Source of the DNA: Amoebidium appalachense
Lineage: Eukaryota; Ichthyosporea
Length of the DNA stretch: 64,000 bases
Assembly (NCBI GenBank): GCA_963693365.1
Contig: CAVNZM010000004.1
Location: 3,658,001 to 3,722,000, forward strand
Reading direction: 5' to 3'
Part shown: positions 53,231 through 64,000 of the stretch, in pieces
How positions within the stretch are numbered: position 1 is the stretch's first letter
Layout: each line of letters opens with the position of its first letter
Notes under the pieces: generated by a model
Databases searched by the model: none
What the model was told of the DNA's origin: nothing
What the model saw: the letters and a program-made list of their open reading frames with translations, nothing else
Translations under genes and position numbers: made by a program

Positions 53231-53717
53231 TGTGTGTCTGTGGTGTGTGTGTGTATCTGTGCGAGCTTGTGTGTGTGAGCTTGCGTGTGAATGCGTGTGT
53301 GTAGGCGTGAGTGCGTGCATGCGTGCGTGTGTGCTTTCCTACCTGCCCGTGTTTTGCGCGTGCATGTATGTGTTACGTATTCACCCCGTGCACCCCACCC
53401 ACCCAACCTGTTTTTCACACAGGTGTCCGTGCTGGGGTATACCCGTCCAGAGGAGTTCAAGAAGTACACCAATGAAAAGTTCAGGGACCTGCATCCTGAC
53501 GTCATGATCACCCTTAGGTAAATTGCAGAAACTTGTTGAAACTAAATACTTTCCTTTTTCCTGGATCGATTTCAACCCCCGGAATGGAAGAGGTGTGGGT
53601 GGGTGGGTAGGTTGGTGGGTGGGTGGGTGGCTCAGTGACTGGGTGGATGGGTGGGTGGCTGGGTGTGTGTGCGTGTGTGTGTGTGTCTGTGTCGAAGATG
53701 GGAGGGCAACCTCGGCA

Positions 53718-53753
<36 letters not shown>

Positions 53754-54353
53754 TTTGCACCTTACCCCTTGAAGGCCAATGGGGTAGTAAGGGGCTTTGC
53801 GATGGCAGATATATCGAGGATTGTGAGGTATAAGCCCTGCATATCTCGTTCTGCCAGCTGTGTTTTGAATGGTTTTTTATTTTATGCCCCCTACTCATTG
53901 CCAATCATCCGGTTTGACCTGAACTGTGTTTTTTCTCTCTTCACAGCAAGATGCGGAGCCTCAAGAAGCAGATGGCACGGGTGGCCCTATCGAATATATC
54001 TCTGGTCCCAGGCGCCTATGAGGTTGGGCTGTCTTTTCTCTGTCTCTACCCTTCTAGCACATCTTTTACGCTCCCTCTTTGCTTGCCTTCACACCAATAC
54101 TACCTTGTAAATTAAGGGATATCTTATTCTATATTCCAAATGATGTTCTCCGTTCTGTAAACCATCACTTGTGTATGAGACATATACAAAACGGTGACTT
54201 AGGCCCCAGTCCTTGCACATAGGCACACTCCCTGTTTGCACCATTGATTCACTAACGGTATAGAGATATGATGCTACCACGAGCATGCTTGCCTGCACAC
54301 CCACACGCATGTGCGCATGTGCGCATGCACACACACACACAGACAGACACATA

Positions 54354-54443
<90 letters not shown>

Positions 54444-54708
54444 ATCTTCTTACTCTTGATATCCCCAGTCTCTGTTGGAGCCTGCCACCCTCAGCCTGGG
54501 GCATATTTATTTCGAAAGACTCGTCTGGAAGGTTTTTACCCCCCACCCTCACCCCCACCCCATCCTCCCCCTCTCCGCTCACGCATCCACCCACTGTAAC
54601 CAACAGCGCCTCTCTCCCTCTCTTTCTCTCTCTCTCCCCCCTCCCCCCTCCCTTCTCTCTCTCCTCCGTCCACCACCGCCCCTTCCTCCTCCCCCTTCAC
54701 CCCCCCTC

Positions 54709-54741
<33 letters not shown>

Positions 54742-55765
54742 ACTCTCTCTTTCTTTTCTCTCTTACCTCGCCTCATCACCATCGCATTGAGAAAAGTTCA
54801 AACACCCAGTCGGTTGGAGGTTTGGAAAAGAGGAAGATTGTGTGTGGGTTGAAGGTGGGGATAAACCACAAATGGTGGGGTGTTTCTGTGTGTGAAGAGA
54901 GAGGGCCGGGGGAAAGGGGGAGGGGAAGGTGGGAGGGAGGGGAAAAGGGGGGGGGGGGGGGGGGGGGGGAAGGTGGGGGAGGGGGGGGAGGGGGGGGGGG
55001 GGGATGGAAGCAAACCTAACACTGAGCACGTTTGGGTACATGCAGGGGATAGCACACAAGGGCAACAGACGGCTGGTAGCAGGTGGGTGTTTCCTGTGTG
55101 ATAAACGAATGGTTGCCCTTCTAAGTTTGTTGCAATGGCTCTGGGGTTTTGTTGGGCAATGTTGCATGTGGTGTAAATTGATATTTGTGTGTGTTTTGTG
55201 GCAACGAGGATTTGAAACGAATGAATGGTATGTGCTTATGGCATTCAGAAAGTCTCCCTATGTGTGTATGTAAGCGCATTGGGGCGGGGGGGGGGAAGGG
55301 GGGGAGGGGGGGGGGAGGGGGGGATGAAATGGGTGGGGGGATGGGGGGCGAGTATATGGTGTGTTGGTGTTGGATAGTGGGAATGGGTGTGTGGGTGGGT
55401 GTGCCGGTACGTGCGGGTATGGGAATATGGACGTATTGGGTGATTGTGTGTGACTTTATACTTGCACACGTTTATACACGTTTATCCTTGTACGTGCTCG
55501 CATGTGTATGTGTATGCCATGCTGTCCTGCTTCTCCTTCCCACACAAGCAGGAGAGAGGGGGAGCGGGGAGGGGAGGGGGGGGGGGAGGGGGGGGGGGGG
55601 GGGGGGGGGGAGGGGGGCTGGGCATTGCCTATGCAGTGCATTGATATGGTGATGTGCAGCCGCCTGCCTGTATCTGGCCACCAAGTTCTACAACTCAAGG
55701 GTATCGTCTAACTTTTTGGCTGGTCTTCTGGAGGTAGGGAACGGTGTCACTAATAAACCTACTAA

Positions 55766-55811
<46 letters not shown>

Positions 55812-57301
55812 CACACATGCAAGCACATATACACACCAACTCTCACAGGCACACACGTACATACATTCACTCACTCTTACGTACTTGTGTAATGGCTAGC
55901 TCGCGCACGCACTCGTTTACTCACCAACATACTCACACACTTACTTACTCACTCACTTGCTAACTCATTCACTCACGCTCACACACACACTTTCGCGAGC
56001 CCCCTCCTCCTCCCCCCCCCCCCTCCCCCTTCTCCCCCTTGCACAAAAGTACAAATGCCCACATGTGTACCAACACAGCCACCTTGCCAATTTCTCTTAC
56101 GCTCACTCTCTTTCCATCACACCTGCACACTTGCACTTGGACACTTTTAGTAGTCACATAATCACATCATACCATTCTCTTTTTTTCTTTCTTCCCCACC
56201 CGCACCACACCTCCATACATACACACATACTTATTAACTATTAACCCTCTCCACAGCGAATCGAGCGCGAGTTCCAAGTCACAACTCGTGATGTTAAGGC
56301 TGCAGAGTTCCCCGTGTATGCTGCTCTGGAGTTTTCATTGCACGTTCCCCTTAATAGGTACCCCCCCCCCCCCCCCCCCCCCTCCCTCCCTCCCTCCCTA
56401 CCTCTTGCCCTCCCCCCATCCCCCCCCCCCCCCCCCTCCCCCCTCCTCCCTGCCCTCCGCTCGACCCATCCTGCGCCCCTCTCCCCAACATAACTCGGAC
56501 TATCGGTTTGGCTTTTTTCAAGCCCAAAGCAATGGGTGATACCATATTTCCGGCTGACATCCGGGGGCATAGCTTTCCGTTCGAAGACGATAAAGTTCCG
56601 CCCTAGTAAGCGTGTTACTACCCTGCGGCGTGGGTCAAATCTCATATTTTCCCCTCTGATTACGAATTCTGTGGCCTTCGGGACTTAATTCTTTTCAGCT
56701 GGTGTAGTATGTTAGCCAGGGAAGTATCGACTTAGGTATCGACGGGGGAGCTTCCTAGAAGCCCCGTCTCCTGAGTTCCTATCTATATTTTTCTTGCTTC
56801 TGCTTACTGCTGCAACTTTAACCCCCGGCCTTTCCCACTGCCCTTGCCTGCATAAGCAACCCTGCTCGTCTCTGATCAAGACGGGTGACCTACTCATGTT
56901 CAAGTGAAACAGTATCTGAGTTGGGTTTCGTTAACGAGGGGAATAGGTCGAAACTCGGGTACTGTGGATGACGTGGGCCCCCCCTGAGGATGGGCTCTGC
57001 TTATTATGCATACTCTTTATGTATGGCTTGCATTCTGCATCGTGTTATCCGTTTGTTCTTGTGTACTTCGTACTTTTTGACGCATTCAAAACCCCCTCCC
57101 CCCCCCCCCCGGCTGCCGCCTCTCTAACCAGAAAAGGGCTCCAAATGCTGCACATTTATTTGCCCCTCTCATTCACCATCCTCTTCCCTTCCCCGTATTC
57201 CTGGTTGTAGTTGTGCGTATTTAGTAATCTGACTTAGTTTGTTGTCCACCACAGAGCCTTGGCTGTCTTTCAGCGTCTGATTCAGGTAAGCAGCCTCCAG
57301 A

Positions 57302-57354
<53 letters not shown>

Positions 57355-57603
57355 CCCCTTTCCCCCCTTCCCTCTTGGACTTTATACCAAAGAAGCATTT
57401 TTTTTTTTTCGTTTCCCGGTCGTTTTATCATCATAAAGCAATGTAGGGCATCTATATTAGGCGTATGTGATATGCTTTTCGTTGAGTTTGGTTGTCGGTA
57501 GGTCAGAGCAGAAAAACGTTTGCCATGTTTTTTTGGGACATACGAGATACACACCGTGCTAACCTTCTATCCCCCTCCCTTCCCCCTCATCCTCCCCCCC
57601 ACC

Positions 57604-57640
<37 letters not shown>

Positions 57641-57750
57641 CCCACATACACACATACGCTTACTTGTATGCAAGTACATAAGCCTACATACACAATGACG
57701 CTCACCTCCACTATGCTGTCAAAAGAATAGGTGTCACACGCACACACACA

Positions 57751-57836
<86 letters not shown>

Positions 57837-57922
57837 CGGAAGACTACAAGGAACGGCTATTTGACCCTTTGGAGATGAGGGCTAAGGGCCTGTGTGTGTC
57901 GCGTCTGCAATCCCTCCCCTGA
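46382..57922 (+). CDS. CABLES-like cyclin-box protein (CDK5/ABL substrate family)
   Basis: A CABLES1/2-type adaptor, in animals a partner of CDKs and Abl kinases. Exons are 46382-47447, 48516-48677, 49730-49867, 50625-50663, 51540-51676, 52407-52499, 53423-53517, 53947-54022, 54469-54531, 55046-55082, 55660-55733, 56257-56357, 57255-57285 and 57836-57922, giving 732 residues in phase. The long first exon is disordered and basic/Ser-rich. It carries the CABLES-type motif [11 protein letters not shown] (18-28), a similar [10 protein letters not shown] (250-259) and seven His (218-224). The C-terminal cyclin-like domain (about 515-704) shows [57 protein letters not shown] and [16 protein letters not shown], in CABLES order. 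Exon 1 has an alternative donor at 47417 (ten residues shorter); exon 2 has tandem acceptors six bases apart; exon 4 starts at the upstream of two AGs, the only one that keeps frame. The middle exons (2-5) are less certain than the rest. Confidence 0.85.
48331..48504. repeat. (CA)n array ending at CABLES exon 2
   Basis: Two CA arrays separated by cctattcacacacaaa. The array ends in tacagacacagacacg, which supplies the exon 2 acceptor sites. Confidence 0.95.
49119..49721. repeat. composite CA arrays with nested longer repeats
   Basis: At least six CA arrays are separated by repeated spacers: cataacctttctccatacac occurs twice, and actgccctccacccacac and tacctccacaca recur several times. The block therefore grew both by slippage and by duplication of larger units. 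CABLES exon 3 begins nine bases after it. Confidence 0.92.
50111..50166. repeat. G56 homopolymer
   Basis: The longest pure homopolymer noted in the window, in the CABLES intron after exon 3. It is flanked on both sides by GT arrays. Confidence 0.95.
52554..53306. repeat. tandem duplication of about 353 bp in a CABLES intron
   Basis: Copy 1 (about 52554-52906) and copy 2 (about 52907-53306) share cgtatgttctgtttccttgt, a G tract, tatcctatcctcaaaggaca, a GA array, gaaaacggttggtgga, a gtgagtgagtg stretch and a GT array in the same order. They differ mainly in microsatellite length and two or three substitutions, so the duplication is recent. It lies between exons 6 and 7. Confidence 0.85.
54350..54442. 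repeat. (CA)n upstream of CABLES exon 9
   Basis: A CA array of about 44 units lying 26 bp before the exon 9 acceptor, in the place of a polypyrimidine tract. Confidence 0.95.
56487..57091 (+). mobile_element. 605-bp dispersed repeat, copy B (CABLES intron)
   Basis: This is the inverted counterpart of 13444-14048, lying in the intron between CABLES exons 12 and 13. It ends at gcattcaaaa and runs straight into a C tract. The near-identity of the two copies, 43 kb apart, implies recent spread, or gene conversion, or an assembly artefact. The flanks differ beyond the 605 bp, which argues for a real insertion. Confidence 0.7.
57741..57834. repeat. (CA)n forming the last CABLES acceptor
   Basis: About 45 CA units end in acag, which is the acceptor of the final exon at 57836. 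Confidence 0.95.
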
Positions 57923-58113
57923 TGCATCCGCTGTTTCCTGCTAGGATGTGTCTTCTTTTTGCCGGAAATCTATCATCCATTACCTTCCCTTGTTCCACAC
58001 ATTCCCCTTACCCTCTCCTCTCCGTTTATCTAGATCTCATCTCTCTTCTTTCCCTCCCTCCCTCCCTCCCTTGTCCCTCCCTCCCTCTCTCCTCCCCCCC
58101 CCCCCCCTCTCTC

Positions 58114-58167
<54 letters not shown>

Positions 58168-58947
58168 TCTCTCTCTCCCTCTAGATTGTGCAGGGATGAT
58201 CGGGCTCCTATGTTTTTTGAACCGAATGTATATGTTTCTTAATCGCCTTAAGGGCATATGCGCACATACACACGCGCACTTCGCACGTGGCTTGTTTGCC
58301 GTTGCGTGTGTATGTGTGCGAGGAGAATATTGGAAACATATCGGATTTTCTATGTGATAATTTAGATTTGCTGAATGTATTGCCAGGTGTGAGCTGTATT
58401 TTTTGTAGCATGCGTGATTGTGTATGCTGGGGTGAACGAAAATTTGATTTGCCACATTATTGGCGTAAATAGTTCGAGTTTTCCAAATGTTGTTTTTGAA
58501 TGTCTGCCAAAAAATGACCAATACTCATGCAAGCTCAATTGTGAGAACCGTTGTTCTAATACTACAACCATGCGCATATACATATGTGCATGCTTGTTGC
58601 TCAAAATATCCTGTGTGCCAGCAAACCATGAGATGTAACATAAACGAATGAATGTACACTTATGACATTGTATACGAGTAAAATGCGGCCGAGCCCAGTT
58701 ATGACCATAAAATTCTGCCCATATATATACTACATGTGAAGGTTTTCGTGCTACTCCGGGAGGCCATCCTTGCAAAGGTGTGATGAATGTACCTATTATA
58801 AATGTACATGCATTAATGATTATTCTTGATCGTGTACGTTGGATCCTAATGTGGCTCTCATGTGTGTGTGCCTGTTTGCGACTGCAGGCTGTGCGACTGT
58901 GTGTGTAGGGGTGTAAGGATGTTTTGTGGGCATACTTGCTTCCAAAA

Positions 58948-58979
<32 letters not shown>

Positions 58980-59095
58980 GAGGGGGGGGGGAGGGGAGGG
59001 GGGAGTTGACTTTCATGTGTGCGGCCTGCGCATGGCGGATGTGTATGGTGTGAGGCCGTGTGTTTTGGCATGTTCGCAAAATGGGGGGAGGGGAA

Positions 59096-59135
<40 letters not shown>

Positions 59136-59925
59136 CGGTGGTGTGACTTTCGTGTGTGTGTACCTGTTTATGGGCTGTGGGGAGAGGGGAGGGGGGGGGG
59201 ATGTTGTGGATGGCATACATTCTGCGAGGTGTGTTTGTGTGTGTGTTGGGGGGAGATGTATGCATTGAAGTTAAGAGGGTTGAAAATACGAACGTACATA
59301 TGGAAAGGGGGTACACAAAAAAAAGGACAAGACGCAAAAAGAGGGGGCACAAACTTTGATACATGCAAACTTTGAAACCAGAACCCAAATTTATAGATGT
59401 GTGGATAATTGGAGAGGTTTGTTATCGCCGGATGTTCTGTTTTGAGTGGTACACGGGTGTACGTGTGCGCGACATGAAAAATGGTTAGTTGTGCTGGCCC
59501 ATGTAAATTTTTTCTATGATATGTATGTGTATAATAAAACCAAAAAGCTTTAGGAATATATCATGTATATGTACATGTTTTTGTATGAGTATATATTTGT
59601 ATGCACGCTTAGCTTACGTATGTAGTCTGTGTGCATGCCAGGTACATGGTGTGTCGTAATGTAAGTGCACACATGTACATGTGTAAAACCTTTGTGGGTG
59701 TGCATGTGATTCATTGTGTGCATGCACATGTGCGACCATGGGGGGAGAGGGGGGGGGGGGGGGGGGGGTAGAGGGGGGACCGGGAGGGGGGGGGGGTGGG
59801 GGAGTTTAGAGTCCCCGGAATTTCGAAGCAACTGCCAGACTGTGTCATGACGCTCAAGCAATCACCCTAAGCCACTGTAGGTGGAGCATATGCATAGAGC
59901 ACATAGGTGGTGCCGGAAAGGGGGA

Positions 59926-59966
<41 letters not shown>

Positions 59967-60475
59967 CTGGGGCTTGCACGTGCACACTACTTACGTAATT
60001 GACAGAGACACGTCGAACAAATTACCGACACAAAGCAAGGATACTACTCAAAGCTGTCCCCCGCACAGAGCATGCACATGATGTAGCGTGCGTACGGAGG
60101 AGGGGTAGGGAGGGCAGGAGGGCGATCTCCAGGGGAAAGGGGAGGCAGGGAGGGGAGAGCTGGCGCGGGGGAGAGGGGGAGTGTGTGTGTGTGGGGGGGG
60201 GGGGGGGGGGAGGGGGAGGGGGGGTTATTTTCAGAGGGTACGTGCACAGTATGTATATACTTGAAGTAACTAATAAGCAATGCATGTGGTTCCAAGAGGA
60301 AAAAGATGCTCGGCATAGAATGCTGTGCAGAGTCCCAGGGAAAACTTAACCCGTGCGTGACAAAAATAAAGGCAGTGTGGATCTGGTGAGATATGCAAAA
60401 ACCAACAGTAACCACAACTTCAATCTAGAGGGCAGCATTATGATAAGCAGAGCCCATACCCCCCCCCCCCCCCCC

Positions 60476-60511
<36 letters not shown>

Positions 60512-60608
60512 CACGCATGGGTATACAAGTATGCATATCCGGGAGCCTGCAGCCAATAGATCGCTCTGAGACAGGGGGGGGGGGAGGTACTAACGGAGAA
60601 TGGTTGAA
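57923..60608. other. intergenic, downstream of the CABLES-like gene
   Basis: No gene is visible. The first part must contain the 3' UTR. A CT array (about 58107-58162) and several G tracts (58950-58978, 59099-59134, 59933-59966) alternate with unique sequence. A single AATAAA occurs at about 59532. A short match to the 605-bp repeat (aagcagagcccat) is seen near 60448. Confidence 0.45.
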
Positions 60609-61745
60609 ATACAGATACCGTCCGCGAATAAGAACCCCCCAAAATGTGGCGGGGGGGCGGAATCTTGATTTTTTTTCTTTTTTTCTTTTGACTCGGGTTT
60701 ATTGATCCGTTGATGAAGGCAACGTGCAGCCACAGGCTACATCCAGGCACCCATAAAACTGAAAAAGCCAAAGCTACGGAATAAAAATAAAAAATAAAGC
60801 GACAAGTGACAAAGGACACCAGCGGGCAAAACCTTAAGTGTACGTGTATGCGTGAAACTAGTTTGCTCCAACTGGTCGTATGCATCGATGTTGACCAGAC
60901 CACACTCCGCAAGAAGACATCATTACTGCTCCTTCCCAACAGGTCCCCCTCAAAAACTATCGGGGCACAGCAAGCAAGTCAAGCCTCTAAAAGAGCAATG
61001 CAGACCACATCTGAGCTAAAAAACAATCCCAACGGGCCCGACCCCTAGATAACCCGGAGAAACTGCATCTAGCTCTCTGATAAGGTGGCCTAGTTGTGGC
61101 AGGACACACAGAAAAACACAATTACAGAATGCATGCAAGCAAACCCGGTCATTGCCATACGACTGGAGGCTAAGGACTGGCAGTCACTTGGAAAGCTCCC
61201 CGACGACCAAGTAGCCGCCCCTCCACTCACGCAGCGCAGAAGTAGCTGAAGAAGTTGCAGCAGCCCACCGCCAATAGGTCGCGTAGAAGCGTAGACAGCG
61301 TGTAGAAGTTACCATAGGATGCAGTGGACCACCAGGCGAAGTTGAAGAAACCACTTCTCAAGCGAGAAACTCAGCGAACCCCACACTCTCACAGCAGTAG
61401 GAATACACCAGGCCACACCACACACACGCTGCAGTCACGTTTCCCCGAGTGGGACTCCCTCCCACCACAAAAAGAAGAAACGAAAGCCCTTATATACCTG
61501 CCATGGTGAAGAATCGGGAAAAAAAGTTGACGTGACAGCTAAGACATCGAAGTGAAAGTGAAGTCCTTGATTTTTTTGGAGGGTCGAGGTCAGAATCTTA
61601 CCATCCAGCATGATCTATTCATCCGTCCGCCAATAAGATCACCCCGAAAACTTGCCGGGGGGCAGAATCTAAAATATAAAAAAAACGATTTTGCCGGGGG
61701 CGAAATCTTATTGGCGGGTGTTCTTATTCGGGGACAGTATCTGTA
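60609..61745. mobile_element. possible 1.1-kb element with terminal inverted repeats
   Basis: The left edge (tacagataccgtccgcgaat, then aagaac) is mirrored at the right edge (gttcttattcggggacagta, then tctgta). Subterminal boxes are also inverted: ccgccaataagat near 61627 and atcttattggcgg near 61706, each next to a gccggggg run. The inside has no ORF resembling a transposase. Target-site duplications are not clear. This fits a non-autonomous DNA transposon; the family is unknown. Confidence 0.45.
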
Positions 61746-62874
61746 ATCAAGGCGCCTTAATATGGGCTCATAGGGACAGTGCAGATTCCGGTATGAATAA
61801 AATGTCCATAAATACGTAAATAGGGCCACATGAAACCAAAACTGTTGTTTGTTGTCGTCATCATGGTATTAACACGGTGTGTGTTTCAAGCCCAGCATTA
61901 TTATGTTTCGTGGACAGGGTCCGCCATATACGTGCACAGTTACTAGATAATAAATTTTAGGTAGGAAATATAGCCACACGACTGCTTTCCAACTAACTCA
62001 TACCTATATGTTCGGGACAGAGAGATAACATACATATCACAACATGAGAGACATGATCACAATTATATTCAATAGCTATGTGTGTATACACACTAATATT
62101 AGGTTAATGGGTTTGCTCAAGCCAAATGAACTTTTACACAAGGGCAACTATAAAGTTTTTACAAAACAACTAAAAAAGAAGGAATACTCCTGTAGTTTAA
62201 GCTCAGGCACGGTTACAGAATTACAATAAAGCATCCGCTCAAAAGTATGGGGAACGAGTTTTCGTGTGTGTATGTGTGTGCTTGTGTGTGTCTGCGCACG
62301 CGTGCGTGGTCACGCGCGCACGCGTATGTAAGTGTGTAGGCTTGAGCCTGTGTGTGTTTGTGTGTGTTGAGGGGTGAGGAAGAATAGGGGGGAGGGGGAG
62401 GGGGAGGGTGTATGTGTGTGTGTGTGTTGGGGGGGGGGAGGGGGGGGGGATCAATTAACCCCAGTTACAAAAACATAGCACCCAAGCTGTACAAAACATT
62501 CGGCTACAAAAGCCGGCTAGTTACAAGTTGGCCTTTGTATATAATCATGTTAAACATATGGCCTACAGCTGCAGAATAGCCACGGCTACTTCATTCAGCA
62601 AACACACGGAGAAAAGGCCAGTAGAGGAATATAGGGTGGAGGTTGAAAGAGGCATGAAATTCCCCACAGAGAAAGAAAAGAGCAAACACGGGGGAGGCAG
62701 GGTTAGGTGTGTGTGCGTGTGTTTGTGGATTGGGGGGAGGAGGGGGGGAGGGAGGGAGGGAGGCGTTGTAAGGGCCTGGAGAGGGGCCGGGGGGAGGGGG
62801 GAGGGGGGGGGGAGTGTGGGGAGGGGGAGGGGGAGGGGGGGCGGATTGTGAGAGAGGGTATATGGCGGCAGAAC
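61746..62874. other. intergenic, downstream of the methyltransferase gene
   Basis: About 500 bp of AT-rich unique sequence without ORFs is followed by GT-rich and G-rich simple repeats (62250-62450, 62690-62845). It includes the 3' UTR of the leftward methyltransferase gene. No RNA gene was recognised. Confidence 0.45.
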
Positions 62875-63397
62875 CTAGAAACTCGTCTGGTCGTAATAAT
62901 AGATGAGTAGTTCGCCATTGTCCAAGGAACACAATCCCTGCTCCCAACCCTCGACCGGATACAGCATACTCACCAGCCTCCTGCCTTCTCCTCCCTTCAG
63001 CCACGAGCCGAGCAGGTCTTTTAATCTCTCCAATGCCTTTGGCAAAAGAAACACAACCACGGCAGTAGCACCGAGCAATTGATGATCCAAGGTGAAAAAA
63101 ATCTTGCTCCAAAATGTCATATTTTACTGCTTCTTGGCATTCGCTCAAGGTTTTCCTCGCAGATTCAGCGATCGGTTTATTTGCTTCAACTCCCAGCAAA
63201 CGGCAGCCTGACGGTGCAGCAGCCAGAAGAACTGTCCCATCACCACAGCCAAGGTCTAATAATGTGTCGGATGTTTTAAGCGAGAGAAGACTCAATGCTG
63301 CGTCTATTAGCTTATTAGGTGTACGGACAAACGGGACGGCAAAATTAGCCGGAGGAGCAACCCCTCCTACCACTGTGCTAGCTACAGAGACTGGCAT
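62875..63397 (-). CDS. small class I SAM-dependent methyltransferase (one-base frame break), intronless
   Basis: A small Rossmann-fold methyltransferase of unknown substrate. The start is ATG 63395-63397. FAVPFVRTPNKLIDAALSLL precedes SAM motif I LLDLGCGDG (residues 47-55); E71 in GVEAN is the acidic ribose-binding position, and D99 in EQDFF the following acidic motif. At a run of seven T (63095-63101, + strand A) the frame is lost. Removing one base continues with TLDHQLLGATAVVVFLLPKA, then a helix and RRLVSMLYPVEGW, the expected last strands of this family, ending at TAG 62875-62877 for 173 residues. Read as printed, the frame runs on into low-complexity sequence. It resembles the FAM173/ATPSCKMT-like or bacterial VPFVPTP-type small methyltransferases; the target cannot be assigned. 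It could be an intact gene with a homopolymer error or a young pseudogene. Confidence 0.75.
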
Positions 63398-64000
63398 TTT
63401 TGTGTTTGTGTGTATAAAACTATATATCCATCAGAAGTTGTGACCGACCTGACAGTGTGTATTCGTTACATGAAGTGGCAGGCCTAATTGGTATGTTGTA
63501 TTACACTAAGAGACATGGCTCTCCATGCACTTGGATGCCTTTTTAAGTGTTCTCCTTTTGAAAAGTACAGCCTCCCTATGCTGTTCTAAGAGAGGGCTCA
63601 CACGTACTGACGGTGTGCACGCGCTGCGATGAACTTTACGTTCGCTGCAGACGGGATTTTTCCTTACAATCTCGCGACCGCGTGCATGCTTTCTGTCGCG
63701 GCGCCTCGACGGTTCGATAGAGTCCAGTGTTCGCTGAATGTGTAAGGAAAAATAAGGAGCCATCTCAGTAGGTGGTAGAAGAGAGGGGTGCCACGCTGTG
63801 CTGTGCACGTGAGATTTGGGATCCGTGAGATTTCCTTTTTTGTTTTCAATCAAATTCAAGCTGTACTACTGTAGTAGCGTATGCCGCATGCACCCATGGG
63901 CGCAAATGATTGGCCGAAGTACTTGCACGCAGATTTTGGAAAATTTGGAACTTGGCCAGAGGGGGAGCTAGGCAGGGGGCTGCCGGAGGCGGGAGATGGA
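63398..64000. promoter_or_regulatory. upstream region of the methyltransferase gene
   Basis: It contains the dispersed repeat at 63597-63775 and otherwise ordinary sequence. No TATA box is obvious next to the start. No other gene begins here within the window. Confidence 0.35.
63597..63775 (-). repeat. dispersed repeat, copy 2 of an inverted pair
   Basis: Reverse-complement match to 32686-32858. This copy has a short extra stretch (gattgtaaggaaaaatccc in place of gagtgtaaggccc). It lies in the upstream region of the methyltransferase gene, as copy 1 lies upstream of UBE4 and TatD. Confidence 0.75.

Noticed and set aside
60346-60939. Hydrophobic reverse-strand ORF downstream of CABLES
   Set aside because: It overlaps one end of the inverted-repeat element and a G/C tract, and shows no recognisable domain or splice context.

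Overview
This window is nuclear DNA from an intron-rich eukaryote. Five of its genes are split by introns with GT donors and, with one exception, AG acceptors, and it carries one intronic tRNA gene. The gene set (UBE4/Ufd2, TAMM41, TatD-type nuclease, a CABLES-like cyclin-box protein and a CCDC77-like coiled-coil protein) points to a holozoan, meaning an animal or a close unicellular relative. That placement rests mainly on the CABLES-like gene and is an inference. The non-coding DNA is dominated by very long poly(C)/poly(G) tracts (up to 56 bases), CA/GT arrays and GA/CT arrays. Most long reading frames with repetitive His-Thr, Val-Cys, Pro or Gly content are translations of these arrays and are not annotated as genes.

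Layout from left to right: the 5' part of a CCDC77-like coiled-coil gene (-, 1-1803, runs off the window); a weak unrecognised small-gene candidate (+, 2555-3786); a 26-kb, 29-exon UBE4/Ufd2 E3/E4 ubiquitin ligase gene (-, 6074-32287) whose introns hold a tRNA-Asn gene, palindromic TTAA elements, a 605-bp dispersed repeat and a 3.25-kb minisatellite of about 74 x 44 bp; a six-exon TatD-family nuclease (+, 33134-37294); a seven-exon TAMM41 mitochondrial CDP-DAG synthase (-, 38258-45188); a 14-exon CABLES-like gene (+, 46382-57922); about 5 kb of repeat-rich intergenic DNA with a possible terminal-inverted-repeat element; and an intronless SAM methyltransferase gene (-, 62875-63397). Neighbouring genes alternate strand throughout, giving divergent pairs UBE4/TatD and TAMM41/CABLES.

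The genes do not form a pathway; they are ordinary housekeeping or regulatory loci. I found no sign of a novel multi-gene system. The unusual content is in genome structure: splice sites built from dinucleotide repeats, one exon with no AG acceptor, repeat families that seem to end in poly(C)-poly(A), and single-base frame breaks at short homopolymers in two conserved genes and one candidate. The frame breaks could be base-calling errors or real lesions. Exon models were built by eye from conserved protein family features, splice signals and phase bookkeeping; no alignment software was used.
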